A stretch of DNA of 64,000 nt, from contig NZ_JARVSC010000005.1 of assembly GCF_030209375.1 (NCBI RefSeq), positions 248,001 to 312,000 on the forward strand, in the 5' to 3' direction. Shown here one piece after another: positions 36,078-46,636 of the stretch. A model generated the notes under the pieces. It made no database searches. It was not told the DNA's origin and worked only from the letters and a program-made list of their open reading frames with translations. The translations under genes were made by a program, and so were the position numbers. Position 1 is the stretch's first letter. The number at the start of each line of letters is the position of its first letter. The DNA is from Plantibacter sp. ME-Dv--P-122b. Lineage in GTDB: Bacteria; Actinomycetota; Actinomycetes; Actinomycetales; Microbacteriaceae.

Positions 36078-36488
36078 TCAGGCCTCGTAGAGCTCCAACG
36101 GGAGGCCGTCGGGATCGAAGAAGAACAGCATCTTCCGCGAGGTGTGCGGGTCGATCCGGACGTCTTCGACGCGGACACCCAGCTCCACCAGACGGGCGTG
36201 GCCCGCGTCGACGTCGTCGACCGCGAAGGCGAGGTGCCGCAGACCGAGGGCTTCGGGTCCGGAGGCGCGCGCCGGCGGGTCCGGGAAGGAGAACAGCTCG
36301 ATGAGGTACTCACCGTTCAGGGCGAGGTCGCCCATCCAGGAGTCGCGCTCCGCCCGGTACACCTCGGTGATCAGCTCGCAACCGAGCACCGAGGTGTAGA
36401 AGCGCTTGGAGCGCTCGTAGTCGCTGGCGATGATCGCGATGTGGTGGACGCGCTTCAGCGGCAGGGCTGGACCGGTCTCGTCGCTCAT
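36078..36488 (-). CDS. VOC-family (glyoxalase-like) metalloprotein
   Basis: A 136-residue vicinal-oxygen-chelate protein of the SMU/GloA2 type. Metal ligands are suggested by VHHIAII near the start, the Glu in LIELFSFPD, the His in LGLRHLAFAVDD and the Glu in PDGLPLELYEA. These may detoxify methylglyoxal-type compounds, but the substrate cannot be told. The ATG at 36488 or the GTG at 36494 may be used; the GTG overlaps the nusB stop (GTGA), so the gene is coupled to nusB. Confidence 0.85.
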   Translation of the reverse strand: MSDETGPALPLKRVHHIAIIASDYERSKRFYTSVLGCELITEVYRAERDSWMGDLALNGEYLIELFSFPDPPARASGPEALGLRHLAFAVDDVDAGHARLVELGVRVEDVRIDPHTSRKMLFFFDPDGLPLELYEA

Positions 36489-36490
36489 CG

Positions 36491-36907
36491 TCACCGTGGG
36501 TTGATCTGCGAGATCTTGCCGAGCAGGCCGTTGATGAAGCCTGCCGAGTCGTCGGTCGACAGCGTCTTGGCAGCCTCGACCGCTTCGTCGATGGCGACGC
36601 CGTGGGGCACCTCGTCGTTGAACAGGATCTCCCAGATCGCGATGCGCAGGATGGCCCGGTCGACCGTGGGCATCCGCGCGAGCGTCCAGCCCTGGGCGTA
36701 GGTCTCGATCTGTTCGTCGATCTCCTCGGCGTGGTCACCGACGCCGTCGACGATCTCGCGCGCGTACAACCACGAGGCCTGGCGATCGGGCTCGCTGACG
36801 GCGCGAGACGCCTCCGCGGACAGGACTTCAGCGAGGGTCTGCTGACGGACGTCGGCCTGGTACAGCAGATCGAGGGCGCGCTTGCGCGCCTTGGTACGAG
36901 CGCTCAC
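36491..36907 (-). CDS. nusB: Transcription antitermination factor NusB
   Basis: A 138-residue all-alpha RNA-binding protein that, with NusE (S10), loads on boxA of rRNA operons. Visible: [35 protein letters not shown], and [25 protein letters not shown]. It overlaps the efp stop by 4 nt (ATGA), the usual efp-nusB coupling. Confidence 0.97.
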   Translation of the reverse strand: MSARTKARKRALDLLYQADVRQQTLAEVLSAEASRAVSEPDRQASWLYAREIVDGVGDHAEEIDEQIETYAQGWTLARMPTVDRAILRIAIWEILFNDEVPHGVAIDEAVEAAKTLSTDDSAGFINGLLGKISQINPR

Positions 36908-37467
36908 TCGTTGACGCGACCGAGGTAGTCGCCCGTGCGGGTGTCGACCTTGACCTTGGTGCCGGTCTCGAGGAACAGCGGGACCTGGATCTCGTAGCCG
37001 GTCTCGACGGTCGCCGGCTTCGTGCCGCCGGTCGAGCGGTCGCCCTGGAGCCCCGGTTCCGTGTAGGTGACCTCGAGGATGACCGACGCGGGGAGCTCGA
37101 CGTACAGCGGGTTGCCGTTGTTGAGGGCGACCGTGACGTCCTGGTTCTCGAGCAGGAAGTTCTTGGTGTCGCCGACGATGACGGCGGGGATGGTGATCTG
37201 GTCGTAGTCGCTCTTGTCCATGAAGACGAAGGAGTCGCCGTCCGCGTACAGGTAGGTGAAGTCGCGGCGGTCGACGTTCTCGACGTCGATCTTCGTGCCG
37301 GCGTTGTACGTCTTGTCGACGACCTTGCCGGTCATGATGTTCTTCATTTTGGTGCGGACGAACGCGCCACCCTTGCCCGGCTTGACGTGCTGGAACTCGA
37401 TCACCGTCCAGAGCTGCCCGTCGATGTTCAGGACGATGCCGTTCTTGATGTCAGCGGTAGAAGCCAT
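36904..37467 (-). CDS. efp: Elongation factor P
   Basis: A 187-residue factor that relieves ribosome stalling at polyproline. Domain I contains the tip loop [19 protein letters not shown]; the residue at the tip is Lys. Domains II and III follow, ending in the signature [25 protein letters not shown] at 37467 gives the standard length. No EpmA/EarP-type modification gene is nearby. Confidence 0.98.
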   Translation of the reverse strand: MASTADIKNGIVLNIDGQLWTVIEFQHVKPGKGGAFVRTKMKNIMTGKVVDKTYNAGTKIDVENVDRRDFTYLYADGDSFVFMDKSDYDQITIPAVIVGDTKNFLLENQDVTVALNNGNPLYVELPASVILEVTYTEPGLQGDRSTGGTKPATVETGYEIQVPLFLETGTKVKVDTRTGDYLGRVNE

Positions 37468-37583
37468 GCGCGAGAATGTCCGTTCGTGGAAAGTGTGCGG
37501 CCGGATACGACCCAACGAACGAGTGTAACCGCTGCGAGGACCCGTGACCAACGCGCCCGTGGTGGAGCAGGGCGCCGCGCACG

Positions 37584-38027
37584 TCACTCGGTGCTGCGGC
37601 GGACCACGAGGTCGAGGGCGAGGCGGTACGAGTCGAAGCCGAAACCGGCGATCACGCCGGTCGCGACACCGGAGATCACGCTCGTGTGCCGGAACGCCTC
37701 GCGGGCGTGCGGATTCGAGAGGTGCACCTCGACGAGGAGGAGGCCCGCCTTCGTGACCATGGCCGCCGCGTCACGGAGCCCGTAGCTGTAGTGGGTGAAC
37801 GCCGCGGGGTTCAGGATCACGGACGTGCCGGAGTCGACGGCCTCGTGGAGCCAGCCGATCAGCTCGCCCTCGTCGTCCGTCTGGCGCAGGTCGATCCGCG
37901 TCCCGTCGCCCGCGTCGGCCTCGAGCACGGCGCGCAGCGCATCGAGGTCGGCCGAGCCGTAGACGTCGGGTTCACGGCTGCCGAGGCGTCCGAGGTTCGG
38001 TCCGTTGAGGACGAGCACGGTGGTCAT
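37584..38027 (-). CDS. aroQ: 3-dehydroquinate dehydratase, type II
   Basis: A 147-residue dodecameric-type enzyme of the shikimate pathway's third step. Motifs: [38 protein letters not shown] and the catalytic His region [28 protein letters not shown] box lies 6 nt before the ATG (38034-38039) and no Shine-Dalgarno is present, so this gene likely has its own leaderless promoter despite lying 52 bp after aroB. Confidence 0.97.
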   Translation of the reverse strand: MTTVLVLNGPNLGRLGSREPDVYGSADLDALRAVLEADAGDGTRIDLRQTDDEGELIGWLHEAVDSGTSVILNPAAFTHYSYGLRDAAAMVTKAGLLLVEVHLSNPHAREAFRHTSVISGVATGVIAGFGFDSYRLALDLVVRRSTE

Positions 38028-38033
38028 GAGTCG

Positions 38034-38039
38034 AGGGTA
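38034..38039 (-). promoter_or_regulatory. -10 box of aroQ (TACCCT), leaderless
   Basis: TACCCT on the minus strand, 6 nt before the aroQ ATG. Confidence 0.45.
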
Positions 38040-38079
38040 TCCGTTCGGGACGAGCGCTTGCGGAGCGCGCCGGCGTCGG

Positions 38080-39177
38080 TCAGGAGCCGATCTCCTGGTA
38101 GGCGGCGAAGAGCAGCGAGGTCTCGGGCCCCTGGAGGACGGTCGGCTTGGCGAGGTCGTCGAGCACGATGAACCGCAACATCGAACCGCGCGTCTTCTTG
38201 TCGCGCTGCATCGTGGCGAGCAGGGTGTTCCAGCGGCCCACCGGATAGGCGATCGGCAGGCTGAGCAGCTCCAGGACGCGACGGTGGCGGTCGACGACCT
38301 CGTCCGACAGTCGGCCGGCGAGTCGGGACAGCTCGGCGACGTACATCATGCCGATCGCCACCGCGGCGCCGTGGCGCCACTGGTACCGCTCGGCGTGCTC
38401 GATGGCGTGACCGAGTGTGTGCCCATAGTTGAGGATCTCGCGGAGACCCTGCTCGGTGAAGTCCTCACTGACGACGTCGGCCTTCATCCGGATCGCGAGC
38501 TCGATGCAGCGCCGGAAGGCGGGCGTGTCAGGGTCGGTCGCGGCGTCGACGTCGGCCTCGATGAGGTCGAGGATCTCCGGGTAGCGGATGAACCCCGCCT
38601 TGGCCACCTCGGCGAACCCGGCAAGGATCTCGTTCTTCGGAAGGGTGTCGAGTGTGTCGAGATCGCAGACGACGGCGGCGGGGGCGTAGAAGGCGCCGAC
38701 GAGGTTCTTGCCTTCCGCGGTGTTGATGCCCGTCTTCCCGCCGACGGCCGCGTCGACCATGCCGAGGACCGTCGTGGGGACCTGCACGAGGCGGACACCA
38801 CGCAGCCAGGTGGCGGCGACGAAGCCGGCGAGGTCGGTCACCGCGCCGCCACCGAATCCGATGACCGCGTCGGAGCGCGTGAAGTCGGCCTGTCCGAGCA
38901 CTCCCCAGCAGAACGCGGCGACCTCGACCCGTTTCCCGGCCTCGGCGTCCGGCACCTCGGCGAGCAGCACCTGGTACCGGTCACTCAGGGTCTCGCGCAG
39001 CTTGGCGGCCTTCTCGCCCAGCGTCGCCGGGTGGACGATGAGGACCCGCTGCACGCCGGTCCCGAGGGCGTCGACGAGCACGTCCTGCAACCCTCTGCCG
39101 ATCGTGATGGGATACGGGGAGGATCCCGTCACCTGGATGACGGTCCGCTCGGTGGGGGTGGTCGGTTCGGTGCTCAT
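38080..39177 (-). CDS. aroB: 3-dehydroquinate synthase
   Basis: A 365-residue NAD- and Zn-dependent enzyme, second step of the shikimate pathway. NAD-binding GFGGGAVTDLAGFVAATWLRG, then VPTTVLGMVDAAVGGKTGIN, and Zn-binding NYGHTLGHAIE and WRHGAAVAIGM. ATG at 39177 overlaps the aroK stop by 4 nt. Length is normal. Confidence 0.98.
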   Translation of the reverse strand: MSTEPTTPTERTVIQVTGSSPYPITIGRGLQDVLVDALGTGVQRVLIVHPATLGEKAAKLRETLSDRYQVLLAEVPDAEAGKRVEVAAFCWGVLGQADFTRSDAVIGFGGGAVTDLAGFVAATWLRGVRLVQVPTTVLGMVDAAVGGKTGINTAEGKNLVGAFYAPAAVVCDLDTLDTLPKNEILAGFAEVAKAGFIRYPEILDLIEADVDAATDPDTPAFRRCIELAIRMKADVVSEDFTEQGLREILNYGHTLGHAIEHAERYQWRHGAAVAIGMMYVAELSRLAGRLSDEVVDRHRRVLELLSLPIAYPVGRWNTLLATMQRDKKTRGSMLRFIVLDDLAKPTVLQGPETSLLFAAYQEIGS

Positions 39178-39692
39178 GCAGGCTCCTTCACCCAGGCGAC
39201 GAGCTCGTCGACGATGCCTGAGATGGGTCGGTGCGAGGTGTCGAAGGTGACATCCGCGAGTCGTTCGTACACGGGACGCCGGGCGGCGGCGATGCGCGAC
39301 CACGCGCCGGGGTCGTCGCGGAGGAGTGGGCGCTTGTCGAGGTTGGCCCGAGCGAGCACGGCCTCCTCGGTGACCGTCAGCAGCACGACGCGTGCGTCGG
39401 CGAGCTCTCGTTGCGTGTCCGCGTCGAGGACCGCTCCCCCGCCGAGCGACACGATCGCCGGCTGCTCGAGCGCAGCGGCGACCGCAGCCCGCTCCAGGGC
39501 GCGGAAGTGCGCCTCGCCGTGTCGCTCGAAGATGCGCGCGATCGCGCCGTGCTCGCCGGAGACGACGTTGTCGGTGTCGACGAACGGCAGACCCAGGCGC
39601 TTCGCCAGCTGTTTGCCGACGCGGCTCTTCCCCGACCCCATCGGTCCGATGAGGACGACGGGGAGTCGGAGATCGGCGGCCTGCTCAGGCAT
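39174..39692 (-). CDS. aroK: Shikimate kinase
   Basis: A 172-residue P-loop kinase that phosphorylates shikimate. Walker [14 protein letters not shown], shikimate-binding [19 protein letters not shown], and the lid [10 protein letters not shown] are clear. ATG at 39692 overlaps the aroC stop by 8 nt, so translation is coupled. Confidence 0.97.
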   Translation of the reverse strand: MPEQAADLRLPVVLIGPMGSGKSRVGKQLAKRLGLPFVDTDNVVSGEHGAIARIFERHGEAHFRALERAAVAAALEQPAIVSLGGGAVLDADTQRELADARVVLLTVTEEAVLARANLDKRPLLRDDPGAWSRIAAARRPVYERLADVTFDTSHRPISGIVDELVAWVKEPA

Positions 39693-40899
39693 CGGCGCTG
39701 GAGGCGTGGTCGCCTCGCGTGCGCAGGTTCGACGGGATCGCTGCCAGGTATCCGTCGAGGTTGCGCTTCGTCTCGGGAACGGAGTCGCCACCGAACTTCT
39801 CGAGGACCGCTTCGGCGAGGACCAGGGCCACCATCGCCTCGGCCACGACACCGGAGGCCGGGACCGCGCAGACGTCGGAGCGCTGGTGGTGCGCGGTGGC
39901 GGCCTCGCTCGTCGCGACGTCGACCGTGCGGAGCGAATGAGGGACGGTCGCGATCGGCTTCATGCCGGCGCGGACGCGGAGGACGGTACCGGTGGTCATG
40001 CCACCCTCGGTGCCGCCGGCGCGGTCGCTCTGTCGGGCGATGCCGTCGCTCTCCTGGACGAGCTCGTCATGGGCCGCGGAACCGCGACGCGTCGTCGTGA
40101 GGAAGCCGTCGCCGACCTCCACGCCCTTGATGGCCTGGATGCCCATGAGGGCCGCTGCGAGCCGTGCGTCGAGTCGTCGGTCCCAGTGGACGTAGGAGCC
40201 GAGGCCCGGTGGGAGTCCGTAGGCCAGGACCTCGACGATGCCGCCCAGGGTGTCGCCGTCCTTCTTGGCTGCGTCGACCTCGGCGACCATGCGCTCCGAG
40301 GTCGCCGCGTCGAAGCAGCGCAGCGGATCGGCGTCGAGCGCGTCGACGTCGGCCGGGACCGGCAGCGGGCTGTCCTCGGGAACGCGCACGGGGCCGATCG
40401 ACAGGGTGTGGCTGACGAGGGTGATGCCCAGCTCGCCGAGGAACGAGCGCGCGACGGCACCGAGGGCGACGCGCGCAGCGGTCTCGCGTGCGCTGGCGCG
40501 TTCGAGCACCGGACGCGCCTCGTCGAAGCCGTACTTCTGCATGCCCGTCAGGTCGGCGTGCCCCGGACGTGGGCGGGTGAGCGCGGCGCTGCGGCCGCGC
40601 GACTTGTCGGAGATCTCGGTCGGCTCGGGGCTCATGACCTCGGCCCACTTCGGCCATTCGGTGTTGCCGATGCGGATCGCGATCGGGCTGCCCATGGAGA
40701 AGCCGTGGCGGACGCCGCCGGACAGGTTGAGCTCGTCCTCCTCGAACTTCATGCGGGATCCTCGGCCGTAGCCGAGCTTCCGTCGGGCGAGGTCGGCGCG
40801 GACGCCGTCCATGGAGATGGGGACGCCGGACGGGAGTCCCTCGAGGACGGCGATGAGTTCCGGGCCGTGAGACTCTCCGGCAGTGAGCCAACGAAGCAT
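39685..40899 (-). CDS. aroC: Chorismate synthase
   Basis: A 404-residue FMN-dependent enzyme that makes chorismate from EPSP. Signatures: [53 protein letters not shown] and [34 protein letters not shown] precedes the ATG. Full length. aroA (EPSP synthase) is not in the window. Confidence 0.98.
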   Translation of the reverse strand: MLRWLTAGESHGPELIAVLEGLPSGVPISMDGVRADLARRKLGYGRGSRMKFEEDELNLSGGVRHGFSMGSPIAIRIGNTEWPKWAEVMSPEPTEISDKSRGRSAALTRPRPGHADLTGMQKYGFDEARPVLERASARETAARVALGAVARSFLGELGITLVSHTLSIGPVRVPEDSPLPVPADVDALDADPLRCFDAATSERMVAEVDAAKKDGDTLGGIVEVLAYGLPPGLGSYVHWDRRLDARLAAALMGIQAIKGVEVGDGFLTTTRRGSAAHDELVQESDGIARQSDRAGGTEGGMTTGTVLRVRAGMKPIATVPHSLRTVDVATSEAATAHHQRSDVCAVPASGVVAEAMVALVLAEAVLEKFGGDSVPETKRNLDGYLAAIPSNLRTRGDHASSADA

Positions 40900-40993
40900 G
40901 GTCCTATCCTTCCATAGAGCCGGGACGCGACCGTGCGCCTTCGGTCGACGGCCCGACGGGTGTGCAGGTGGGCGACGGATGCGTCTGGAGCGG

Positions 40994-41893
40994 TCAGTGC
41001 GAGGCGACCGGCGCGCCGGTGTGATCGAGGTGGACCGTGTCGAGCATCGCCCGGAGCACCGTCGTCTCGTCCTCGAGTGGCAGGAGCGGATCGCCGAGGA
41101 CGAAGACCCGGACCTGGAGCAACGCCTGGTGTACGAGCATCGACAGCCCGCTGAGGACCGACCCGCCGGCCTGCGACCACGCCTCCGCGAGCACGCTCGG
41201 CCACGGGTCGTACGCGACGTCGAGGAGGAGCGCGCCTGGAGCATGGGACAGGACCGGACCAGGTTCGGTGAGGGCGCCGCCGGGAAGGGTGCTGATCACG
41301 AGTGGTGCGTCAGGCGTCTCACCGTCGAGCGGCCCTGAGGCAAACCGCAGCCCCAGCCGGCCGGCGAGGTCCTCGAGTGGTCGCGCCTGGGACGGTCGTC
41401 GGAGCGACACGTGGACGTGCTCGGCACCGAGGTCAGCCGCCGCCATGATCGCCGACGAGGCCGTTGCTCCCCCGCCCAGGACGACGGCGGACGCGATCGT
41501 GTCGACGCCCGCCGCGCCGATCGCGCGGACGATGCCGCCGACGTCGGTGTTGAACCCCTCGATCCGACGGGACCCGTCCTCGGCTCGGCGGAGACGCAGC
41601 GTGTTGACCGCGCCGGTCTCGGTTGCGGCGCGGTCGGCCACGTCGGCCAGCTCGAGCGCGCGATGCTTCAGGGGCATGGTCAGCGAGAGCCCCCGCCAGT
41701 CTGAACCGAGGTCGTCGAGGAAGGCCGAGAGGCCGGCCGCCTCGAGTTCGTGGCGACCGTAGTCCCAGTCGAGCCCGAGCACCCGGTAGGCGGCCTCGTG
41801 CAGTGCCGGGGACTTGGAATGGGCGATGGGCGCGCCGAGCACGGCGAGCCGCGGCTGCCCGTCCTCGCCGTGACCCGGCCCTGTTCCACTCAT
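40994..41893 (-). CDS. aroE: Shikimate dehydrogenase
   Basis: A 299-residue NADPH-linked reductase. Substrate site [19 protein letters not shown], catalytic Lys in TMPLKHRAL, Asp in FNTDVGG, and nucleotide-binding [15 protein letters not shown] at 41893 is preferred over GTG 41902 and ATG 41932 because GGGAG lies 10 nt upstream and it avoids overlapping mltG. Somewhat divergent but all key residues are visible. Confidence 0.93.
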   Translation of the reverse strand: MSGTGPGHGEDGQPRLAVLGAPIAHSKSPALHEAAYRVLGLDWDYGRHELEAAGLSAFLDDLGSDWRGLSLTMPLKHRALELADVADRAATETGAVNTLRLRRAEDGSRRIEGFNTDVGGIVRAIGAAGVDTIASAVVLGGGATASSAIMAAADLGAEHVHVSLRRPSQARPLEDLAGRLGLRFASGPLDGETPDAPLVISTLPGGALTEPGPVLSHAPGALLLDVAYDPWPSVLAEAWSQAGGSVLSGLSMLVHQALLQVRVFVLGDPLLPLEDETTVLRAMLDTVHLDHTGAPVASH

Positions 41894-41909
41894 GTTCGCC
41901 ACGCTCCCG

Positions 41910-43427
41910 CTACTGGTACTCGGGGTGCTCATCCATCCAGGACAGCCACTTGTCGACCGCGGCCTCGTGCTCCTCCTGGGTGGTGGAGAAGATCGTCTCG
42001 CCGGAGTCGAGGTTCCAGGTGACGAAGTAGAGCCAGGGTCCGTCGGCCGGGTGCAGCGCGGCGTCGATCGCGAGGTCGCCCGGGTTCGAGATCGGTCGCA
42101 CGACCATGCCCGGGTGGACGTAGGTGTTGTACGGGTTCGAAGCGTCGGCGCGCTCGGCGTCCGTGGTCGACACGCGGTGGGTGTTCCCCGTCCCGTACGC
42201 GACCGTGGCGTCGGACTGCAGCAGGCCGCTCTCCCACTGGGCCGGGTCGAGCCGGTTGAGGAAGACCCGCGACACCTTGTAGTAGTCGTCTCGGAGGCCC
42301 GCCTCCTTCTGGATGAGCGAGGCCAGGACGATGGTCTTCCAGCGGTCCTCGGGCTTCACCCCGGCGTCGTCGAGCGCCTGGAATGACCGGTTCACGAGGG
42401 TCTGGAGGACCGCGTGCGCATCGCCGCCGTCGGGGAGGCTGTAGGTCGCCGGGAAGAGGAACCCCTCGAGCGAGGTCGCCTCGGCGGGGAGCCCGAAGGA
42501 CGCGACGTCGGCGGCCGCCGCCTGGAGGTCCTCCAGCGGGATGCCGGTACCCTCCGCGATCGACGGCAGGGCGTCCTGCTCGGCGGTGCCCTCGGGGATG
42601 ACGAAGGTGTCCTCCATGCGGTTCGCCTCGTCGGTCAGGGCCGCGAGCGCGGACTCGGCGCTCATCTTGAGCTTCAGCTTGTAGGCGCCCGGGAAGAACT
42701 CCGGCTGTGTGGGCTGTGCGAGGAGGAGATCGTAGAAGGCGTCGAAGGACTTCGTGACCCCCGCGTCGTGCAGGCTCGTCGCGATGTCCTCGCCGATGTC
42801 GCCCTCGTTGACCATGACGACGGCCTCACCGCTGCCGGCACCCTCGTAGTCGTTGGGTTCCTCCCAGCCGAGGACCTTACGGATCTGCGGCTCGTAGCTC
42901 GTCCAGACGACCGCAGCACAGGCGACCAGACCGCCGACGACGACGATCGACACGATGAGCGCGATGAGCCCGCGCCGGCCACGTCGGCGTTTCGGCGGCT
43001 CCCCGCCGGCCAGCGCACGACGGCGCCCCCGGTGGATCGGCTGCGGCCCGCTGTCGTTCACCGTGTTGTCCTCAGCGAGCAGGTCCTCGAACGCGGGGAT
43101 GGTCATGGTCCTGGCCCGGGACGCCGAGGACTCGGTGTCGTCCGACTCGGACGCGCTCCTGGCCCTCCTGCTGAGCGGTGTGTCGCTCGCGGCCGGTTCG
43201 CCGGCGCTGGACTCGACCGACGACGGGGCGGTCGAGGGGGCGTCGACCGACGCGTCTTCATCGACGGCGTCGGATGGCGTCGAGGCGGCTTCCGCGGCCT
43301 CCCGCTGCTGACGTGCCTCGCGTCGGGACAGTGGCACCGGCTGCTCGCCCGCAGCGGTCCGTTCGGACGTGAAGAGGTCGGCGAGCGGATCGTCTGCTGG
43401 GTTGTTCTGAGGTGTCAGATTCGACAC
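41910..43427 (-). CDS. mltG: Endolytic murein transglycosylase
   Basis: A 505-residue single-pass membrane protein that cuts nascent peptidoglycan strands. A long, low-complexity cytoplasmic segment (about 1-150, rich in Ala, Ser, Asp, Glu) is followed by a membrane helix (LIALIVSIVVVGGLVACAAVVW) and the extracellular YceG fold with the catalytic Glu in IVLASLIQKEAG. The GTG at 43427 is chosen because AGGAC lies about 6 nt upstream; a GTG at 43433 is possible. It sits between ruvX and aroE, as usual in actinobacteria. Confidence 0.95.
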   Translation of the reverse strand: MSNLTPQNNPADDPLADLFTSERTAAGEQPVPLSRREARQQREAAEAASTPSDAVDEDASVDAPSTAPSSVESSAGEPAASDTPLSRRARSASESDDTESSASRARTMTIPAFEDLLAEDNTVNDSGPQPIHRGRRRALAGGEPPKRRRGRRGLIALIVSIVVVGGLVACAAVVWTSYEPQIRKVLGWEEPNDYEGAGSGEAVVMVNEGDIGEDIATSLHDAGVTKSFDAFYDLLLAQPTQPEFFPGAYKLKLKMSAESALAALTDEANRMEDTFVIPEGTAEQDALPSIAEGTGIPLEDLQAAAADVASFGLPAEATSLEGFLFPATYSLPDGGDAHAVLQTLVNRSFQALDDAGVKPEDRWKTIVLASLIQKEAGLRDDYYKVSRVFLNRLDPAQWESGLLQSDATVAYGTGNTHRVSTTDAERADASNPYNTYVHPGMVVRPISNPGDLAIDAALHPADGPWLYFVTWNLDSGETIFSTTQEEHEAAVDKWLSWMDEHPEYQ

Positions 43428-43440
43428 AGGCACGTCCTGT

Positions 43441-43911
43441 TCACGGGTCGACGGGGCTTCCGGGGGGTCGCCCCGAACCGCGTTCGGCGTCGAGGGCGTA
43501 CTGCAAGAGTATGACGGCCGCCACCTGATCGACAATCGAGCGGGTCTGCTTCTGTCGTTTCCCAGCGGAGCGCAAGGCACTGTGGGCGGTCACCGTCGTC
43601 AGCCGCTCGTCGACGAGACGGGCCGGGACCCCGGTCATCGACCTGAGCCGGGCCGCGAAGTCCCGGGCGTCCTGCGTGGACGCCGTGTCCTTCCCCGAGA
43701 GGGCGATCGGAAGACCGACGACGAGCTCCACAGCGCCGAGTTCTTCGGCGATGACCGCGATCGCCCGGATGTCGGCGTCGCCGCCGAGGTCCCGTGGCAC
43801 CGTCTCCACCGGTGTGGCCAGCAGGCCGTCGGGATCGCTTCTCGCGACCCCGACCCTGGCCTTCCCGACGTCGATCCCGAGTCGGACTCCGCGACGGAAC
43901 TCGTCCGTCAC
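43441..43911 (-). CDS. ruvX: RuvX/YqgF Holliday junction resolvase-like protein
   Basis: A 156-residue RNase H-fold protein linked to 16S rRNA 5' processing. Motifs: LGIDVGKARVGVARSD with the first catalytic Asp, LVVGLPIALSGKD, VDERLTTVTA and the last Asp in SIVDQVAAVILLQYAL. The GTG start lies 1 nt after the alaS stop. Confidence 0.95.
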   Translation of the reverse strand: MTDEFRRGVRLGIDVGKARVGVARSDPDGLLATPVETVPRDLGGDADIRAIAVIAEELGAVELVVGLPIALSGKDTASTQDARDFAARLRSMTGVPARLVDERLTTVTAHSALRSAGKRQKQTRSIVDQVAAVILLQYALDAERGSGRPPGSPVDP

Positions 43912-43912
43912 G

Positions 43913-46567
43913 TCAGGCGATCTCGCGTGCGATCGCCGCGAGGGCGTCGCCCAGCGCGGTGGCGTCGACGCCGCCACCCTGTGCGAGGTCGTCCTTCCCG
44001 CCACCGTTGCCGCCGAGGACGCCCGCCGCGACCCGCACGAGGACGCCTGCCTTGAGTCCGGCGTCGCGGGCACCCTGGTTCGTCGCGACGACGATCGCGG
44101 GCTTCCCGCCGACGACCGCGCCCAGAGCGACGACCGCCGGGCTCGCGCCGAGCTGCTCGCGGAGTTGCGTGACGAGCGTCCTGACGTCGTTCGGTGACCC
44201 GAGCTCGCCCAGGTGCTCGGCGACGAGCGACACTGGACCGACGCGGTGCGCGGTCTGCGCCAACGCCGGGAGGCGTTCGCTCAGCCCACGGGCTTCGAAC
44301 GCGGCGATCTTCTTCTCAGCGGCCTTGAGGTTGGCGACGAGTTCGGCGATCCGGTCGGGCAGCTGCTCTTTCGGGGTCTTGAGACTGCCGGAGAGCTGCG
44401 ACACCAGCGCCCGCTCTGCGGCGAGGTCGCGGAAGGCCTCGAGTCCGACGAGCGACTCCACCCGACGGTTCGTCGACCCGACGGACGACTCGCTGACGAG
44501 GTTGATCAACCCGATCTCGGCGCTGGATGCGACGTGGGTGCCCGCGCACAGCTCGCGCGACCACGGCCCGCCGATGTCGACGACGCGGACGGTCTCGCCG
44601 TACTTCTCACCGAACAGCGCCATGGCGCCGAGCGCCTTCGCGTCGTCGAGCGCCATCTCGCGGGTGCTCACCTGCAGGTTGTCGCGGATGGCGTTGTTGG
44701 AGATCTCCTCGATCTCCGACTTCGTCGCCGGCGAAAGGGGCTGGTTCCAGGTGAAGTCGAGCCGCAGATACCCGGCCTTGTTCGACGACCCGGACTGGTG
44801 GGCGCTGTCACCCAACACCTGTCGCAGGGCGGCGTGGATGATGTGGGTGCCGGAGTGCGCCTGCTGCGCGCCGCGGCGGTAGCTCGCGTCGACGATGGTC
44901 GTCGCCGGCGCGTCCACGCCGACCTCGCCCTGGCTCACCTGCACCTTGTGGGCGATGAGACCCTTGACCGGCTTCTGGACGTCGAGGACCTCGAGCTCGT
45001 AGCCGGGACCGACGATGACGCCCTGGTCGGCCTCCTGCCCGCCGGACTCGGCGTACAGCGAGGTCTCCGCCAGGATGACCTCGGCGATGTCCCCGGCGAC
45101 GGCGCGCTGCACCGGGTGGCCGCCCACGATGATGCCGAGGATGCGGCTCTCGGTCTCGAGCTCGGTGTAGCCGGTGAAGACGGTCTCGCCCTTGGCGCGG
45201 ATGTCGCTGTAGACCGAGAGGTCGGCGAGGACGCTCTTCTTCGCCTTCGCGTCGGCCTTCGCCCGCTGACGCTGGGCGGTCATGAGCGAATCGAACGCGT
45301 CGCGGTCGACCGAGAGACCGGCCTCCTCCGCGATCTCGAGGGTCAGGTCGATGGGGAACCCGTAGGTGTCGTGCAGGAGGAACGCGGAGTCGCCGGCGAG
45401 GGCCGTCCGACCCGTGCTCTTCGTCTGCTCGAGGGCGAGGTCGAGGATGGTCGTGCCGCTGGCCAGCGTCCGGAGGAAGGTCTCCTCTTCGGCGTAGGCG
45501 CTCTGCGAGATCCGGCCGAAGTCGGTCTCGACCTCGGGGTAGGCGGCCTTCATGGCGTCGCGCGATGCGGAGAACAGCTCGGGGAACGTCGCGGTGTCGA
45601 CGCCGAGGAGGCGCATCGCACGGACGGTCCGTCGCATGAGGCGGCGGAGGATGTACCCGCGTCCCTCGTTCGACGGCGTGATGCCGTCGCTCATGAGCAT
45701 GAGCGAGGACCGCACGTGGTCGGCGATGACGCGCATCCGGACGTCGTCGTCGTGGTCGGCACCGTAGCGGCGGCCGCTCAACTCGGCGGCGCGGTCGAGG
45801 ACCGGGCGCACCTGGTCGATCTCGTACATGTTCTCGACGCCCTGCTTGAGGAAGGCCACCCGCTCGAGCCCCATGCCGGTGTCGATGTTCTTCTTCGGGA
45901 GTTCGCCGACGATGTCGAAGTCGACCTTGCCGCGGACGTTCTCGATCAGATACTGCATGAACACGAGGTTCCAGATCTCGACGTACCGGTCGTCGTCGGT
46001 CGCCGGTCCGCCGTCGGCACCGTATGCGGGACCGCGGTCGAAGAAGATCTCCGAGCACGGCCCGGCCGGTCCGGGCTGACCCGTCGACCAGTAGTTCGTG
46101 TCCTTGTCGAGCCGCTGGATGCGGTGCTCGGGGAGCCCTGCGACGCGCTTCCAGAGGTCGATCGCCTCGTCGTCGTCCTTGTACACGGTGACCCAGAGGT
46201 CCTTCTCGTCGAAGGCGAGGCCGCCGCTCGACTCACTGCCGGTCAGGAGCTCCCACGCGTAGGTGATCGCCCCCTCCTTGAAATAGTCGCCGAAGGAGAA
46301 GTTGCCGTTCATCTGGAAGAAGGTGCCGTGGCGGGGCGTCTTGCCCACCTCTTCGATGTCGTTGGTGCGGATGCACTTCTGGACGCTCGTGGCGCGGTCG
46401 AACGGTGCGGGGACGACGCCGGTGAGGTACGGCACGAACGGCACCATGCCGGCGACCGTGAAGAGGAGCGAGGGGTCGTCGCTGACGAGGGAGGCGGAGG
46501 GGACGACGGTGTGCCCCCGATCGCCGAAGAAGGTGAGCCAGCGGGAGCGGATGTCAGCGGTGTCCAT
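43913..46567 (-). CDS. alaS: Alanyl-tRNA synthetase
   Basis: An 884-residue class II synthetase. The aminoacylation core is at the N-terminus (RSRWLTFFGDRGHTVVPSASL, FFQMNGNFSFGDYFK), the editing domain has the HxxxH and CxxxH metal sites (HSGTHIIHA, CAGTHV), and the C-terminal DHHA1 domain has GGNGGGKDDLAQGGG. Length is normal. No T-box or other leader is visible in the 69 bp upstream. Confidence 0.98.
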   Translation of the reverse strand: MDTADIRSRWLTFFGDRGHTVVPSASLVSDDPSLLFTVAGMVPFVPYLTGVVPAPFDRATSVQKCIRTNDIEEVGKTPRHGTFFQMNGNFSFGDYFKEGAITYAWELLTGSESSGGLAFDEKDLWVTVYKDDDEAIDLWKRVAGLPEHRIQRLDKDTNYWSTGQPGPAGPCSEIFFDRGPAYGADGGPATDDDRYVEIWNLVFMQYLIENVRGKVDFDIVGELPKKNIDTGMGLERVAFLKQGVENMYEIDQVRPVLDRAAELSGRRYGADHDDDVRMRVIADHVRSSLMLMSDGITPSNEGRGYILRRLMRRTVRAMRLLGVDTATFPELFSASRDAMKAAYPEVETDFGRISQSAYAEEETFLRTLASGTTILDLALEQTKSTGRTALAGDSAFLLHDTYGFPIDLTLEIAEEAGLSVDRDAFDSLMTAQRQRAKADAKAKKSVLADLSVYSDIRAKGETVFTGYTELETESRILGIIVGGHPVQRAVAGDIAEVILAETSLYAESGGQEADQGVIVGPGYELEVLDVQKPVKGLIAHKVQVSQGEVGVDAPATTIVDASYRRGAQQAHSGTHIIHAALRQVLGDSAHQSGSSNKAGYLRLDFTWNQPLSPATKSEIEEISNNAIRDNLQVSTREMALDDAKALGAMALFGEKYGETVRVVDIGGPWSRELCAGTHVASSAEIGLINLVSESSVGSTNRRVESLVGLEAFRDLAAERALVSQLSGSLKTPKEQLPDRIAELVANLKAAEKKIAAFEARGLSERLPALAQTAHRVGPVSLVAEHLGELGSPNDVRTLVTQLREQLGASPAVVALGAVVGGKPAIVVATNQGARDAGLKAGVLVRVAAGVLGGNGGGKDDLAQGGGVDATALGDALAAIAREIA

Positions 46568-46636
46568 GGTGTCCGTACGTCAGGGGTGTGCGTGTCGATG
46601 ATCGTGCGCTACGGCGATGCCCGTCCGGGCGTGCCG

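Noticed and set aside
46568-46636. T-box leader before alaS
   Set aside because: The gap is 69 bp, too short for a T-box, and no T-box bulge sequence is seen.
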